From assembly GCF_000147875.1 (NCBI RefSeq), contig NC_014507.1, forward strand, positions 1,240,001 through 1,304,000: DNA of 64,000 bases. Reading direction: 5' to 3'. Positions 1 through 8,706 of this stretch are shown in pieces. The translations under genes and the position numbers were made by a program. The number at the start of each line of letters is the position of its first letter. The first letter of the stretch is position 1. The stretch comes from Methanolacinia petrolearia DSM 11571. Lineage in GTDB: Archaea; Halobacteriota; Methanomicrobia; Methanomicrobiales; Methanomicrobiaceae. The notes under the pieces were generated by a model, which worked only from the letters and a program-made list of their open reading frames with translations, was not told the DNA's origin and ran no database searches.

Positions 1-2415
1 TCAACCGAACAGAATCCAGAGCATATCTATACCGAGCCGGGAGTATATACTGTGAACCTGACAGCCACAAATTATGTGGGAAGCAATACGACGAGCACGG
101 AGATCAAACAGATCTCAGGGAAGCTTCCCGAGCCATCGTTCACTGCTGATGTAAAATCCGGTGTATCCCCGTTCGAGGTAAACTTCACCGACACCTCGAC
201 GAACTCGCCGGTGTCCTGGGAGTGGGACTTCGGTGACGGCACGACCTCGACCGAGCAGAACCCGGCTCACTGGTATGCCCCGGGCCTCTACACTGTCAGT
301 CTCTCTGTTGGAAACAACGGCGGGAATTCAACCCATACAGAAGAGGAATATATCGTAGTCACAGGGAATTCTTCCGCTGACAGGATAGTCAACTCCGGCT
401 TTGAGACTGGAGATAATACCGGGTGGGAATTGGGTTCATCTGCAGCAATATCAACTGCCCAGGTACATAGCGGAAATTACAGTGGTTACATAAATTATCA
501 TGGGTATGTTGATTCCGACTGTTCAATAGCACAAAATTTTGACCTCACGGATGTTTCGTCAATATCCTTCTGGGGTTATGTGACTGGCGCTATGGACGGA
601 TATCCCCAGTATTACAAGATATATATAGATGACGAACTGGTACAAACCGATAAATGCAGTGGTCCATATACATGGACTGAATATAATGTCTCTATAGAGA
701 AATATGTCGGCGTCCATGAAGTAAAAATTGGGTATGATAATGGCGGGATTACTATTGATTCATACATCGATGATCTCTCAACAGTTACCGAAACATCTGA
801 ACCGGTCTCTCACTTCGTCGCCAAAAGCAATACTAAAGGAGAGTACCCGCTGAAAGTACAGTTCACGGATGCGTCCTCGAACTACCCGACCGAATGGGCG
901 TGGGACTTTGACGGCGACGGAAAGATAGACAGCAAAGAACAGAGCCCGGCATATACCTTCGAAAACGTGGGCAACTACTCTGTCACCCTTACTACCAAAA
1001 ACGAAAAGGGTGACTCCAGTTCCGCGAGGAAGAATTACATCACCGTCAAGGGTGTCCAGAAGCTTACAAAGGATGTGTCGATAAAGAACAACGGTACGCT
1101 CACCAACAGCAGCACTGGGAGCAAACAATATACTGTTAACCAGTCCGAAGTCCAGGTCAGCGGCAACAATATAATTGTAGATTCCGGCAGCTACACGATA
1201 ACGATTAAATCCGACAAGACTCCGACGACAAACGGCGACAGTCTCGTCTCCGATGTGACCGGAATCGAGCTTGAAACCGATCCCGTTGAGGCAGTTCTCG
1301 ATGAGCTCGGAAACGTCAGCGGTTCGGTCGATATCGAATTAAACGATCTACCGGAAGATTCGGGACTTGAAGTAACAATCGAGAAGGGCAACTCAGGAAG
1401 CGGAACCGCCTTCCAGATAGCCGCAAGTTCGAGCGGCCTGAACGTCGATAATGTTGCATACACGATGAATATCGTAAAGAGCAACCTGACGAACGGAAAG
1501 GAGATCAAAGAGGCAAGGATCACGATGTCAGTACCTGAGTCGTGGGTAGAGGCCAACGGCGGAATAGAATCGATAAAGATTATCCGTATAGCCGAGGACG
1601 GAAAGAAGGAGGTGCTCAATACGACCTACATCGGAACGAGTAACGGAATAATGACGTTCGAAGGATATTCGCCTAACGGTCTGTCGATGTTCGGGCTGGC
1701 TGCGACGACACAGCAACCGGAAGTAACTGCTTCTCTGGCCTCGATCCCGGCATCGGGCGGAGGCACATCTGCGATCGGAATTGACAGTGCAGAGAACCTT
1801 AAGGCCGGAGATTTGGCGACGCTTCACTTCGATGAAACGAGCATCTACGAGATGGATGTCTATGCAAAGACCGACATCCCGGTATTGTTTGTCACAGTTG
1901 AAGCCGGGATTATGCCCGAGGGAGCCGAAGCTCCGGAAGGCGACGTGTACGAGTACATTGCCTCGTTCTTATACGACACACCGGCCGAAAACGTGAGCAA
2001 ATCCACGATAAGGTTCAGTATCCTCTCGGACTGGGTGGACAGCAGGCTTTCATCGCCGGATCTCCTCTCGCTGTATTATTACAGCGAAGATGAAGACGAA
2101 TGGACGAAGCTCTCGACAGTCTTTGATTCCGAAGAGAACGGAGTCTGCTATTACTATGCCGATTCCGCATCACTTGGTCACCTTGCGATAGTCGCTGTGC
2201 CCGATCTCGATCAGGTGAAGTCTTTGTCTCTGCAGTCTGAAGTGACAGAACAGCCAACCCTCGCAGGGGTAGAAAAGAGTGCAGACTCTGCGACAACCGT
2301 GGCAACTCCAAAGGCGACGCCCCTTTTCGGCAGTATGATCGTCTTTGTCGTATTCGGACTTCTTTGCACAATCGCGGTTGTGAACCGCAGGTGCAGGAAG
2401 AACGACAAAAAATAA
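1..2415 (+). CDS. PKD-domain surface protein, C-terminal part (5' end outside window)
   Basis: The reading frame is open from base 1, so the start lies upstream. The visible 804 residues begin inside a PKD domain (STEQNPEHIYTEPG). A complete PKD domain follows at about residues 43-122 (WEWDFGDGTTSTEQNP), then a jelly-roll-like segment at about 128-262 starting NSGFETGDNTGW that resembles carbohydrate-binding modules, then a third PKD domain at about 268-350 (WAWDFDGDGKIDSKEQSP). The C-terminal third, including NLKAGDLATLHFDETSIYEM, resembles the domain that precedes cell-surface anchoring in methanogen S-layer-associated proteins. One membrane helix at about 780-797 and a basic tail (RRCRKNDKK) end the protein. 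Topology suggests an extracellular, membrane-anchored adhesin or cell-envelope protein. The ligand is unknown. Confidence 0.85.
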   Translation, partial: STEQNPEHIYTEPGVYTVNLTATNYVGSNTTSTEIKQISGKLPEPSFTADVKSGVSPFEVNFTDTSTNSPVSWEWDFGDGTTSTEQNPAHWYAPGLYTVSLSVGNNGGNSTHTEEEYIVVTGNSSADRIVNSGFETGDNTGWELGSSAAISTAQVHSGNYSGYINYHGYVDSDCSIAQNFDLTDVSSISFWGYVTGAMDGYPQYYKIYIDDELVQTDKCSGPYTWTEYNVSIEKYVGVHEVKIGYDNGGITIDSYIDDLSTVTETSEPVSHFVAKSNTKGEYPLKVQFTDASSNYPTEWAWDFDGDGKIDSKEQSPAYTFENVGNYSVTLTTKNEKGDSSSARKNYITVKGVQKLTKDVSIKNNGTLTNSSTGSKQYTVNQSEVQVSGNNIIVDSGSYTITIKSDKTPTTNGDSLVSDVTGIELETDPVEAVLDELGNVSGSVDIELNDLPEDSGLEVTIEKGNSGSGTAFQIAASSSGLNVDNVAYTMNIVKSNLTNGKEIKEARITMSVPESWVEANGGIESIKIIRIAEDGKKEVLNTTYIGTSNGIMTFEGYSPNGLSMFGLAATTQQPEVTASLASIPASGGGTSAIGIDSAENLKAGDLATLHFDETSIYEMDVYAKTDIPVLFVTVEAGIMPEGAEAPEGDVYEYIASFLYDTPAENVSKSTIRFSILSDWVDSRLSSPDLLSLYYYSEDEDEWTKLSTVFDSEENGVCYYYADSASLGHLAIVAVPDLDQVKSLSLQSEVTEQPTLAGVEKSADSATTVATPKATPLFGSMIVFVVFGLLCTIAVVNRRCRKNDKK

Positions 2416-2802
2416 TTTTCTTAACACTCTTTTAGTCTGTTTTTTGAAAAAGCCATAGATCTGATCTTAGGGTGACTTAGCCCATTTCCAAGGTATGTGT
2501 GATGCCTGAAAACCCTCGATTTGGGCTTTTTTCGGTCTTTTTTGCCGTGTTTTGGATTTGTCTCAAAAATAATCGTAATACGCCCGATTTAAAGCATTTA
2601 AACCCCTGATCGCATCGATATAACGGCACGAGAATGGCCTCTTTTTTCAGACGATGTATATATCGACTAAAGGAGAGATCGTGGATTCTGAGGCTTCTGT
2701 GTGGATGCTAAAATCGCCGGATTTTGCCGTTTTTGGGGATTATTTAAGTTTTACTGTATTATCTGACGGGATTTTAAAGTGAAATGGGACCCATAAATGG
2801 TT
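2416..2802. other. AT-rich intergenic region without a gene
   Basis: No convincing reading frame is present. T-rich runs directly after the stop codon (about 2430-2450) could terminate transcription of the surface protein gene. The sequence contains several short T tracts and one TATA-like string (tgtatatatcg near 2655), but nothing downstream for it to drive. It leads into the first copy of the modular repeat. Confidence 0.5.
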
Positions 2803-3046
2803 AGGGTGGGGGATGATTCCCCCTCCCTGTAACTCTCCCCTTCATGGCGATAGGTCGCACTCGGGACGGGCAAGCGTCCCTCCCGCTCCGGAATACTTCA
2901 TTTTTGTTTTTCTCCCGGCCGAGGCTATCCAGATGGGTAGTGTCCAGGCCGGGTTATCGCGTCAGCGTAAATTTCGTAGAAATTTGCGCTCGGGCTGCCC
3001 TGAAGGGGCTTATGCTCTTTCGAAACCTGGGGCGACCTTTGGTCAT
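2803..3046 (+). repeat. Modular palindromic intergenic repeat, copy A
   Basis: This is one of four related GC-rich elements in the window. It opens with a hairpin whose arms are of the AGGG(A/T)GGGGGA / TCCCCCTCCCT type. It then has the block gcgataggtcgc...gggacgggcaagcgtccctcc, the block cccggccgaggctatcc...gggtagtgtccaggccggg, a short inverted repeat (gcgtaaatttcgtagaaatttgcgc), the block gggctgccctgaaggggcttatgc, and finally tttcgaaacctggggcgacctttggtca. It lies between two convergent genes. No coding potential is shared between copies apart from what DNA conservation forces. The remaining bases to 3128 are unremarkable. Confidence 0.85.
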
Positions 3047-3128
3047 ATATTATACAATAGCAGAAAGAAATTGACCTCTTTGCAAGTTATTTCTTCAGAT
3101 TACAGAACTCCAGTCACGCCGCATGAAA

Positions 3129-3932
3129 TTATCCGATCAAGATACTGATCGCCAAAATGACGACTACAACAAACAATAAAATATAATCCTTCTTCTCCAT
3201 CACGGGGGGCATATACATAGTCTGTTTTTTATTCAGGCCGTAGCCCCTGCATTGCATTGCGTCGGATACCTGGTCTGCCCTATTCATCACGGTCACGACC
3301 ATCGGGACGAAGATCGAGAGAATCCTCACCGGCTCCCTGAACAAGAGCTCCCTGCTGAATACAAGCCCCCTCGATCTCTGTGCTGCGATGATCTCGGACG
3401 CATCGTGCGACAGGGAATTTATCGATTTCAATGCATACCCGAGGGAGAACGTGAACGATTTCGGTACTCCTGAGAGGCTGAGACTCTTGATGAACATGTT
3501 ATAAGGGGTGGTCATGATGAACAGGAATGAAAAACCGCCTATTGTTATAATCCGTAGAACCATTGAAATAGCGAATATCACCGACCCGTACGATAATTCG
3601 GCGTGCAGGATCCAGAAATCTCCCGAATAAAATATAGTCCCGTAGGAATACTTCGAACTTGAAAAGAACAGGTCGGCAAGAATTGTGATAACCAGTATCG
3701 GGACGAGAATTCTCATCGAATGCATCCATTCCCTGAAGATCCCCGACGCGGCGGCAAAACAGAGAACGGTTGCCAGGAAGATCCCGATAATAAGAGGATC
3801 TCCGGAGAGAAGAGAACCGATGCTGACTATGACCAGGGCGAGAAGTTTCGTCCTGGGATCTAGTGCATGGACGAAGGAATCTCCGGGGATATACGAGATC
3901 CCCCACCTGAATTTACTGCGACGCCCTGTCAT
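3129..3932 (-). CDS. ecfT: ECF transporter transmembrane component (EcfT/CbiQ family)
   Basis: The 267-residue polytopic membrane protein is the scaffold subunit of an energy-coupling-factor vitamin or metal importer. It shows about five hydrophobic segments and the two Ala-Arg-Gly-type coupling motifs that dock on the ATPases: AQRSRGL near residue 184 and MQCRGYG near residue 228. Length is usual for the family (250-270). Its ATG directly abuts the stop of the double-ATPase gene, so the two are almost certainly co-transcribed and translationally coupled. It is the last gene of the minus-strand ECF operon. The transported substrate cannot be read from this subunit. Confidence 0.92.
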   Translation of the reverse strand: MTGRRSKFRWGISYIPGDSFVHALDPRTKLLALVIVSIGSLLSGDPLIIGIFLATVLCFAAASGIFREWMHSMRILVPILVITILADLFFSSSKYSYGTIFYSGDFWILHAELSYGSVIFAISMVLRIITIGGFSFLFIMTTPYNMFIKSLSLSGVPKSFTFSLGYALKSINSLSHDASEIIAAQRSRGLVFSRELLFREPVRILSIFVPMVVTVMNRADQVSDAMQCRGYGLNKKQTMYMPPVMEKKDYILLFVVVVILAISILIG

Positions 3933-5414
3933 TCAGCCACCTGTTTTATCCGAATCACGGGATATTCGCCCGTTCTCCATCACCAGAACTCTCTCCGGGC
4001 GGAGAGTCGAGGCGAATTCGAGGTCGTGGGTCATTACTATAATGCAGCCGCCCTTCATCGCCCTTCTCCTGAGCTCGGCGGCCAGTGCATCTTTGAGCCT
4101 GTTGTCGAGACCAAGTGTAGGCTCGTCGAGGACGATCACCGGGGTCTCCATAACAAGGATGCTCCCTATCGCTATCCTCTGCTTCTCCCCGGCGGAGAGC
4201 CTGAGCGGGGGCGTGTTCAGGTCGATATGGCCAAGATCAAGAGCAGACAAAACCTTCGGAACACGCCTGTTGATCTCTTCTTCAGGGACCCCAATATTCG
4301 CCGGTCCGAAGGAAAACTCTCCCGAAATACTTTCTTCGAAAAGCTGGTGGTCCGCATGCTGGGATACAAGCCCCACTTTTTTTGTAACGCTCTCTTTTCC
4401 CTGTTCCGTGACCTCTTCCCCGAATAAGCAGACACGTCCGGAGTCCGGTCTCAGGATTCCGTTCAGGTGCTTTGAAAGAGTGCTCTTTCCCGAACCGTTC
4501 GAACCGAGCAGAACCGTGATGGCGGAGTCGTAAAATGCAATGGATATATTGTCGATTGCCGGGGAGGGCGATCCCGGATACGTATAACTGGCACCAGCAA
4601 GTTCGATCGCCGGAGTAAAACCCTCCTTCCTGCCTGAAGGAGCCGGTCGGACGAACGGATAGTCGGTCCCTTTTGAAATGGGAACACTCCCTGTACCCTC
4701 CGGCGGGCCGTCGTATGTTATCCTACCCTTCTCCAGTTTCACAACCCTGCCGACCAGCCCGGACACCTGTTCCGTCCTGTGCTCTGCGAGAACGATCGTG
4801 AGATTAAACCGTCTGTTCAGGGTGTTCAGCAGCTCTCCCAGGCTCGCTGCCGACCGCGGGTCGAGACCGGAAAAGGGTTCGTCCATAACCACAATTTTGG
4901 GCTCCATCACCAGCACGGAAGCAATTGCAACCTTCTGCTTCTCGCCCCATGAAAGATCAGAGGTCTCCCTGTCAAGCAGGTTTTCGATATGCATGAGCTC
5001 GGTGATATTTCCGATCCTATTGCCGATCTCCTCCGTGGGAGTACAGATATTCTCCAGCCCGAATGCGATCTCCGATTTGACGGAGTTTGTCACGATCTGC
5101 TGGTCCGGGTTCTGGAAGACCGTTCCTACCGTCCCTGAGATCTCCGCAATCGAATGCGACCGGGTATTCATACCCGCGACAAAGACCTCACCTGAAAATT
5201 CACTTCCTCTTCTGCCGGAATTAGGTATGATGCCATTGATACACCTCAGAAGACTGGATTTCCCCGAACCCGATGCGCCGGAGACAAGCACCTTCTCGCC
5301 GTAACGGATATCGAAATTTATACTGTCGAGTGCGACCGAAGGCGCCGTATTATACCCTGGATACCTGTAGGAAAGGTTCCTGATCCTGACTGCAGGCCCT
5401 GTATCAGTCGGCAT
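3933..5414 (-). CDS. Fused tandem ECF ATPase (EcfA1-EcfA2)
   Basis: The 493-residue protein contains two complete ABC ATPase domains. Domain 1 has Walker A GASGSGKSS at residues 46-54, signature LSWGEKQK and Walker B VVMDEP. Domain 2 has Walker A GSNGSGKST at about 303-311, signature LSAGEKQR and Walker B VIVLDEP. Most ECF systems use two separate ATPases, so here one polypeptide supplies both halves of the heterodimer. It powers import through EcfT and the S component encoded on either side. It overlaps the 3' end of the S-component gene by 11 bases and is contiguous with ecfT. Identification as an ECF rather than another ABC ATPase rests on sequence style and on the flanking T and S genes. 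Confidence 0.93.
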   Translation of the reverse strand: MPTDTGPAVRIRNLSYRYPGYNTAPSVALDSINFDIRYGEKVLVSGASGSGKSSLLRCINGIIPNSGRRGSEFSGEVFVAGMNTRSHSIAEISGTVGTVFQNPDQQIVTNSVKSEIAFGLENICTPTEEIGNRIGNITELMHIENLLDRETSDLSWGEKQKVAIASVLVMEPKIVVMDEPFSGLDPRSAASLGELLNTLNRRFNLTIVLAEHRTEQVSGLVGRVVKLEKGRITYDGPPEGTGSVPISKGTDYPFVRPAPSGRKEGFTPAIELAGASYTYPGSPSPAIDNISIAFYDSAITVLLGSNGSGKSTLSKHLNGILRPDSGRVCLFGEEVTEQGKESVTKKVGLVSQHADHQLFEESISGEFSFGPANIGVPEEEINRRVPKVLSALDLGHIDLNTPPLRLSAGEKQRIAIGSILVMETPVIVLDEPTLGLDNRLKDALAAELRRRAMKGGCIIVMTHDLEFASTLRPERVLVMENGRISRDSDKTGG

Positions 5415-5949
5415 TCCTCGTAATCACTCCTGTTCTGATCAGCCTAGCAATAAGATACGCGGAGATCAGCCCTCCCAGTGCACCGAAGATCGTATGGCTT
5501 ACCGATGAGATCCCCGCTTCTATTATAACCACGACAAGCGGAATCCCGATTGCAAGATTAACCGCGAAATTCACGAGCATCTTTGCAAGATTCCCTGCAA
5601 TCCCTGCAAGAACAGATACGGGGGTCAGGTCCATCCTGTAACGGAAGGAGTACCCGATAATATCGGTAACCATCCCCAGTGCCGTGTACTGGAAGACATC
5701 GAAGACATGCAGTGCGCTGACCCCGAAGAAAGAAAGCAGAACTCCGGCTACAAGCCCTATATACGTCCCGCTGCCCGGTTTCTGGATTATCGCGACCCCG
5801 ATAATCACAGGGATTACCATGAATATTCCGGTGTGTCCAGGGATGTGGAGAGGCATCCTGAGCGCCATAAGCATTACGAAGACCAGCCCCCCGAGAAGAG
5901 ACATCAGGGCGATCTCGTTCAGTGTAAAATAATCTCTCTTGAAAAGCAA
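5404..5949 (-). CDS. ECF transporter substrate-binding membrane protein (S component)
   Basis: The 181-residue, very hydrophobic protein has five to six predicted membrane helices and the small size typical of S components. Its N-terminal half (ALRMPLHIPGHTGIFMVIPV) has the look of a vitamin-type S component, but the family that would reveal the substrate is not recognised. The likely start is TTG at 5949, three bases after the stop of the preceding gene, with GAGG about 8 bases upstream. Its 3' end overlaps the ATPase gene by 11 bases. Cobalt/nickel types usually carry CbiM/CbiN, which are absent here, so a vitamin precursor is more likely. This substrate view is inference. Confidence 0.82.
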   Translation of the reverse strand: MLFKRDYFTLNEIALMSLLGGLVFVMLMALRMPLHIPGHTGIFMVIPVIIGVAIIQKPGSGTYIGLVAGVLLSFFGVSALHVFDVFQYTALGMVTDIIGYSFRYRMDLTPVSVLAGIAGNLAKMLVNFAVNLAIGIPLVVVIIEAGISSVSHTIFGALGGLISAYLIARLIRTGVITRNAD

Positions 5950-5952
5950 CGC

Positions 5953-6762
5953 TCAGTCCTCTGTTGGTATAAACTGCGCATCTATCGACAGCGAGAAATC
6001 GTCCTGCTGCATCTCATCGACTGCGACAAGGAGCAGAACCTCCTCAGCTGAGCTGCCTCCGTTATGAGTTACATCGAAAACTCCCGACTGCTCGCTGGTG
6101 TAATAGATATCCCCCTTTATCGATGACGGGTCCCGTGTGATATGCAGCGACCCGAGGCCGCCTCTTGTTGGATCAAAATATACATAATAGGAATACGCTG
6201 CCGAAATTTCAGAATCATCTGACGTCACACCCGCCGGAAGGAGATAAAAGTCATTGTACTCCTCCATATCGAGTGCGGCACTCATAGAGCTCCCCGGCGA
6301 AGAATTGCCAGTCACGTATAATGCCGACGATCCGTAGCCCTCCATCCTGTTGGTCCTCCATGAGCCGTCCGAATAAGGCCCGAGGACATGAAAAGCGGCA
6401 GTCCCTGCAAGATTCTCGAACTCGTATTCCACCTGTACATAACCGGTCCTTCCCAGCAGTGGATTCCCGTCGAACGGGGGGGTTACATTGAGATCTGCAA
6501 AGAGCATGTACCATGTCGAGTCCTTCAGATCGTCGCCGGTCGCAATTAGCAGCGGTTCCTTGTAGGGCCTGTACTTCTGCGAGATATAATTGAAATCGCT
6601 CTTTTCAAAAACCTGTGAGTGCTCCGTATCTATAGCAGGCGTCATATCCTCCGGCGGATTCAGCGTCAGCCACTCCTCGGCCGAAAACTGGATTGCAAAC
6701 AGTACTCCTATTACTACAATGACCAGTGCAAATCCTGCTGCGACACGTCCGGAGATTTCCAT
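5953..6762 (-). CDS. Membrane-anchored extracellular protein of the ECF operon, DUF3344-like
   Basis: The protein has 269 residues. One N-terminal membrane helix (about residues 6-27) anchors a mostly extracellular chain. Two sub-domains are visible. One at about 75-160 contains WYMLFADLN and EYEFENLAGTAAFHVLG. The other at about 180-262 contains YYVYFDPTRGGLGSLHIT and EEVLLLVAV. Both resemble, in reversed order, the two N-terminal sub-domains of the large PEGA protein at 14709-17303 and, from memory, the methanogen surface family DUF3344. The gene begins one base after the upstream stop and ends three bases before the S-component start, so it belongs to the transporter operon. It may be an outer capture or docking protein for the importer. 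That role is inferred from context only. Confidence 0.7.
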   Translation of the reverse strand: MEISGRVAAGFALVIVVIGVLFAIQFSAEEWLTLNPPEDMTPAIDTEHSQVFEKSDFNYISQKYRPYKEPLLIATGDDLKDSTWYMLFADLNVTPPFDGNPLLGRTGYVQVEYEFENLAGTAAFHVLGPYSDGSWRTNRMEGYGSSALYVTGNSSPGSSMSAALDMEEYNDFYLLPAGVTSDDSEISAAYSYYVYFDPTRGGLGSLHITRDPSSIKGDIYYTSEQSGVFDVTHNGGSSAEEVLLLVAVDEMQQDDFSLSIDAQFIPTED

Positions 6763-6763
6763 G

Positions 6764-7504
6764 TTATCTTCTCATATATGCCTGGTAGATCCCGTCTTCT
6801 CTCTCTTTTACAAACAGAACCGTCTTACCTGCAACAGCACTCGGTTTGGGATAGCGGTTGTCCTTCTTCTTTTTGTTCTCGCCTCCCCCCAGCCTGATGA
6901 TCCCGGATGTAACCTGTCTTCCGTCGGGAAGGTATACGGAATCGACGCCGTTTGAAAGAAGCGTCTCCACATCGGTCTCTTTCATTATTGTGCGGAGACT
7001 GCCTAAGAGCAGGAACCTGCCGTCATCCTTTGTCGCGGCAAGACCGAGTCCGGCCATTGCACCGATCACCCCGTCCTCGGTCCCCCCCAGTCCTTCAAGG
7101 CGGATCCCGAGGTTCTTTGCAAGTGCCCGGGGCAGTTCCTGGTCAAGGACGGTCGTCTTCGCATCCTGGGCCATAACGATCAGCGGAGGCAGGATCTGGT
7201 CTGCATCGCCGACTGCAAGTCCCGGGTCGCTTCCTTCCAGGAACTGGTCCAGCATCGCCTGTTTTGAGATATCAAAGATCTCCCTGCATACATCAGGACC
7301 CGATGCATCGACATGAACAACCGCATTGCTGTTGTGCGAGGTGTACGGGATTCTGTCGTCTACAAAGAGCTGGTGCCTTGTTATCGCGTATGCACGGTAT
7401 TTTTCCGAGACTGCAATTGCTACGTCGTGCGCAAGTCTCCCTGTTCCGCGGGAACCGGGGATGTCGGTATCGTCAAGTCCTATGTATATTGTAATTTCAG
7501 TCAC
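6764..7504 (-). CDS. DDTD-motif protein related to TiaS / methanogenesis marker 11
   Basis: The 246-residue soluble protein starts with a beta strand followed by IGLDDTDIPGSRGTG (DDTD at residues 11-14). The DDTD motif is the hallmark of the catalytic core of TiaS, the enzyme that attaches agmatine to the wobble cytidine of archaeal tRNA-Ile2, and of its uncharacterised relatives. A C-terminal GAMAGLGLAAT segment followed by a strand-helix unit also fits this superfamily. At 246 residues it is shorter than TiaS (about 420) and lacks the OB-fold and zinc-ribbon parts, so it is not TiaS itself. A nucleotide-dependent enzyme is likely; its substrate is unknown. It is the first gene of the minus-strand operon that continues into the ECF transporter. 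Confidence 0.65.
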   Translation of the reverse strand: MTEITIYIGLDDTDIPGSRGTGRLAHDVAIAVSEKYRAYAITRHQLFVDDRIPYTSHNSNAVVHVDASGPDVCREIFDISKQAMLDQFLEGSDPGLAVGDADQILPPLIVMAQDAKTTVLDQELPRALAKNLGIRLEGLGGTEDGVIGAMAGLGLAATKDDGRFLLLGSLRTIMKETDVETLLSNGVDSVYLPDGRQVTSGIIRLGGGENKKKKDNRYPKPSAVAGKTVLFVKEREDGIYQAYMRR

Positions 7505-7728
7505 CTCCGGTGTTCCCGGAATTTATTTGTTAATGATAAATGGTTGATTCGTCTGGAATCCGATAAGATACGATCTCTCATTTTTGGATAATAAACACTG
7601 TTATTATATCGCACCTTATCAAATAAATAAGTTTAATTTTGATATCTTCCTGTACTTATTATTGAAGAATGGCAGCCCATATGATCCAATTCAGAAATGG
7701 TTGACAATACAGGGGGGAGAGATGCTCA
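7505..7728. promoter_or_regulatory. Divergent promoter region
   Basis: The 224-base AT-rich spacer separates the minus-strand ECF operon from the plus-strand MoxR operon. TATA-like strings occur on both strands (for example aataaataagtttaatttt around 7622-7640). A purine-rich site GGGGGGAGA at 7712-7720 is the ribosome binding site that supports the unusual TTG start of the MoxR gene. Confidence 0.45.
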
Positions 7729-8706
7729 TTGACCGGAACTGATGCAGTAGATATTAAAAAATGTGCGCAGAGCGTATCGGAGATCAAAACAGAGATCGGG
7801 AAATGCATAGTCGGGCAGGAGGACGTAATAGACTCCATACTGGTAACTATGATCGCGGGAGGCCATGTCCTGCTCGAAGGCGTTCCCGGGATTGCAAAGA
7901 CACTCCTCGTAAATACCATCGCAAAGTGCATAGACTGTTCCTTTGCCAGGATACAGTTCACGCCCGACCTTCTCCCCGCCGATATCACGGGTACCAAGAT
8001 CTACAACCTCTACAAGAGTTCGTTCGAGACACTGAAAGGCCCGGTATTTCATAACATTATCCTCGCCGACGAGATCAACAGGGCTCCGCCGAGAGTACAG
8101 TCCGCACTCCTCGAAGCCATGCAGGAGCGGCAGGTGACGATACACGGCGAGACCTGGCCGATTGAGCAGCCGTTCTTTGTACTCGCGACGCAGAACCCGA
8201 TAGAGTCGGAGGGCACATATCCGCTCCCCAATGCCCAGACCGACAGGTTCATGCAGAAGATTGTAATGAATTATCCGTCTTTAAGCGACGAAAAGGAGAT
8301 AATGGCGAGATACACTGGTGGAAATACGCCTGAGGTCTCGAATGTGATTGCACGTGGGCGAATCGCGGAGATACAGGAATGCCTGAACGACATTTATGCG
8401 GACGAGACCGTGATGGACTACGTATCTAAGATCGTCGATTCGACGAGGAACCCGAAGGAGTATGCTCCGGATATTGCATCAGCCATAAAGGCCGGAGCCT
8501 CCCCCAGGGCGTCCATCGGACTGATCAAGTGTGCAAAGGCACGTGCCCTGACCCTTTCGAGGGAATATATCACGCCCGACGATATCAAATCCGTCGCCCT
8601 GCCCGTATTGAGGCACAGGATTGTGCTGTCGTTTCAGGCGGAGGCCGCAGGCACGATCCCCGACGAGATAATCTCAACTCTGTTGCAGTCTGTCGATGTC
8701 CCATGA
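7729..8706 (+). CDS. MoxR-family AAA+ ATPase
   Basis: The 325-residue AAA+ chaperone-like ATPase has Walker A EGVPGIAKT (about residues 46-54), Walker B NIILADEINRAPP and the sensor segment FVLATQNPIESEGTYPLPNAQ, all diagnostic of MoxR/RavA proteins. Such ATPases act with von Willebrand A proteins to mature or insert protein complexes. The start is TTG at 7729; a purine-rich GGGGGGAGA lies 8 bases before it, whereas the nearer ATG at 7722 runs into a stop after six codons. The stop overlaps the ATG of the DUF58 gene (ATGA), opening a four-gene operon of MoxR, DUF58, VWA protein and membrane protein. Confidence 0.95.
   Translation: MTGTDAVDIKKCAQSVSEIKTEIGKCIVGQEDVIDSILVTMIAGGHVLLEGVPGIAKTLLVNTIAKCIDCSFARIQFTPDLLPADITGTKIYNLYKSSFETLKGPVFHNIILADEINRAPPRVQSALLEAMQERQVTIHGETWPIEQPFFVLATQNPIESEGTYPLPNAQTDRFMQKIVMNYPSLSDEKEIMARYTGGNTPEVSNVIARGRIAEIQECLNDIYADETVMDYVSKIVDSTRNPKEYAPDIASAIKAGASPRASIGLIKCAKARALTLSREYITPDDIKSVALPVLRHRIVLSFQAEAAGTIPDEIISTLLQSVDVP

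Noticed and set aside
2813-3148. Open frames of 76-111 codons across repeat copy A
   Set aside because: They follow the GC-rich repeat in several frames at once and are not conserved in frame in the other copies.
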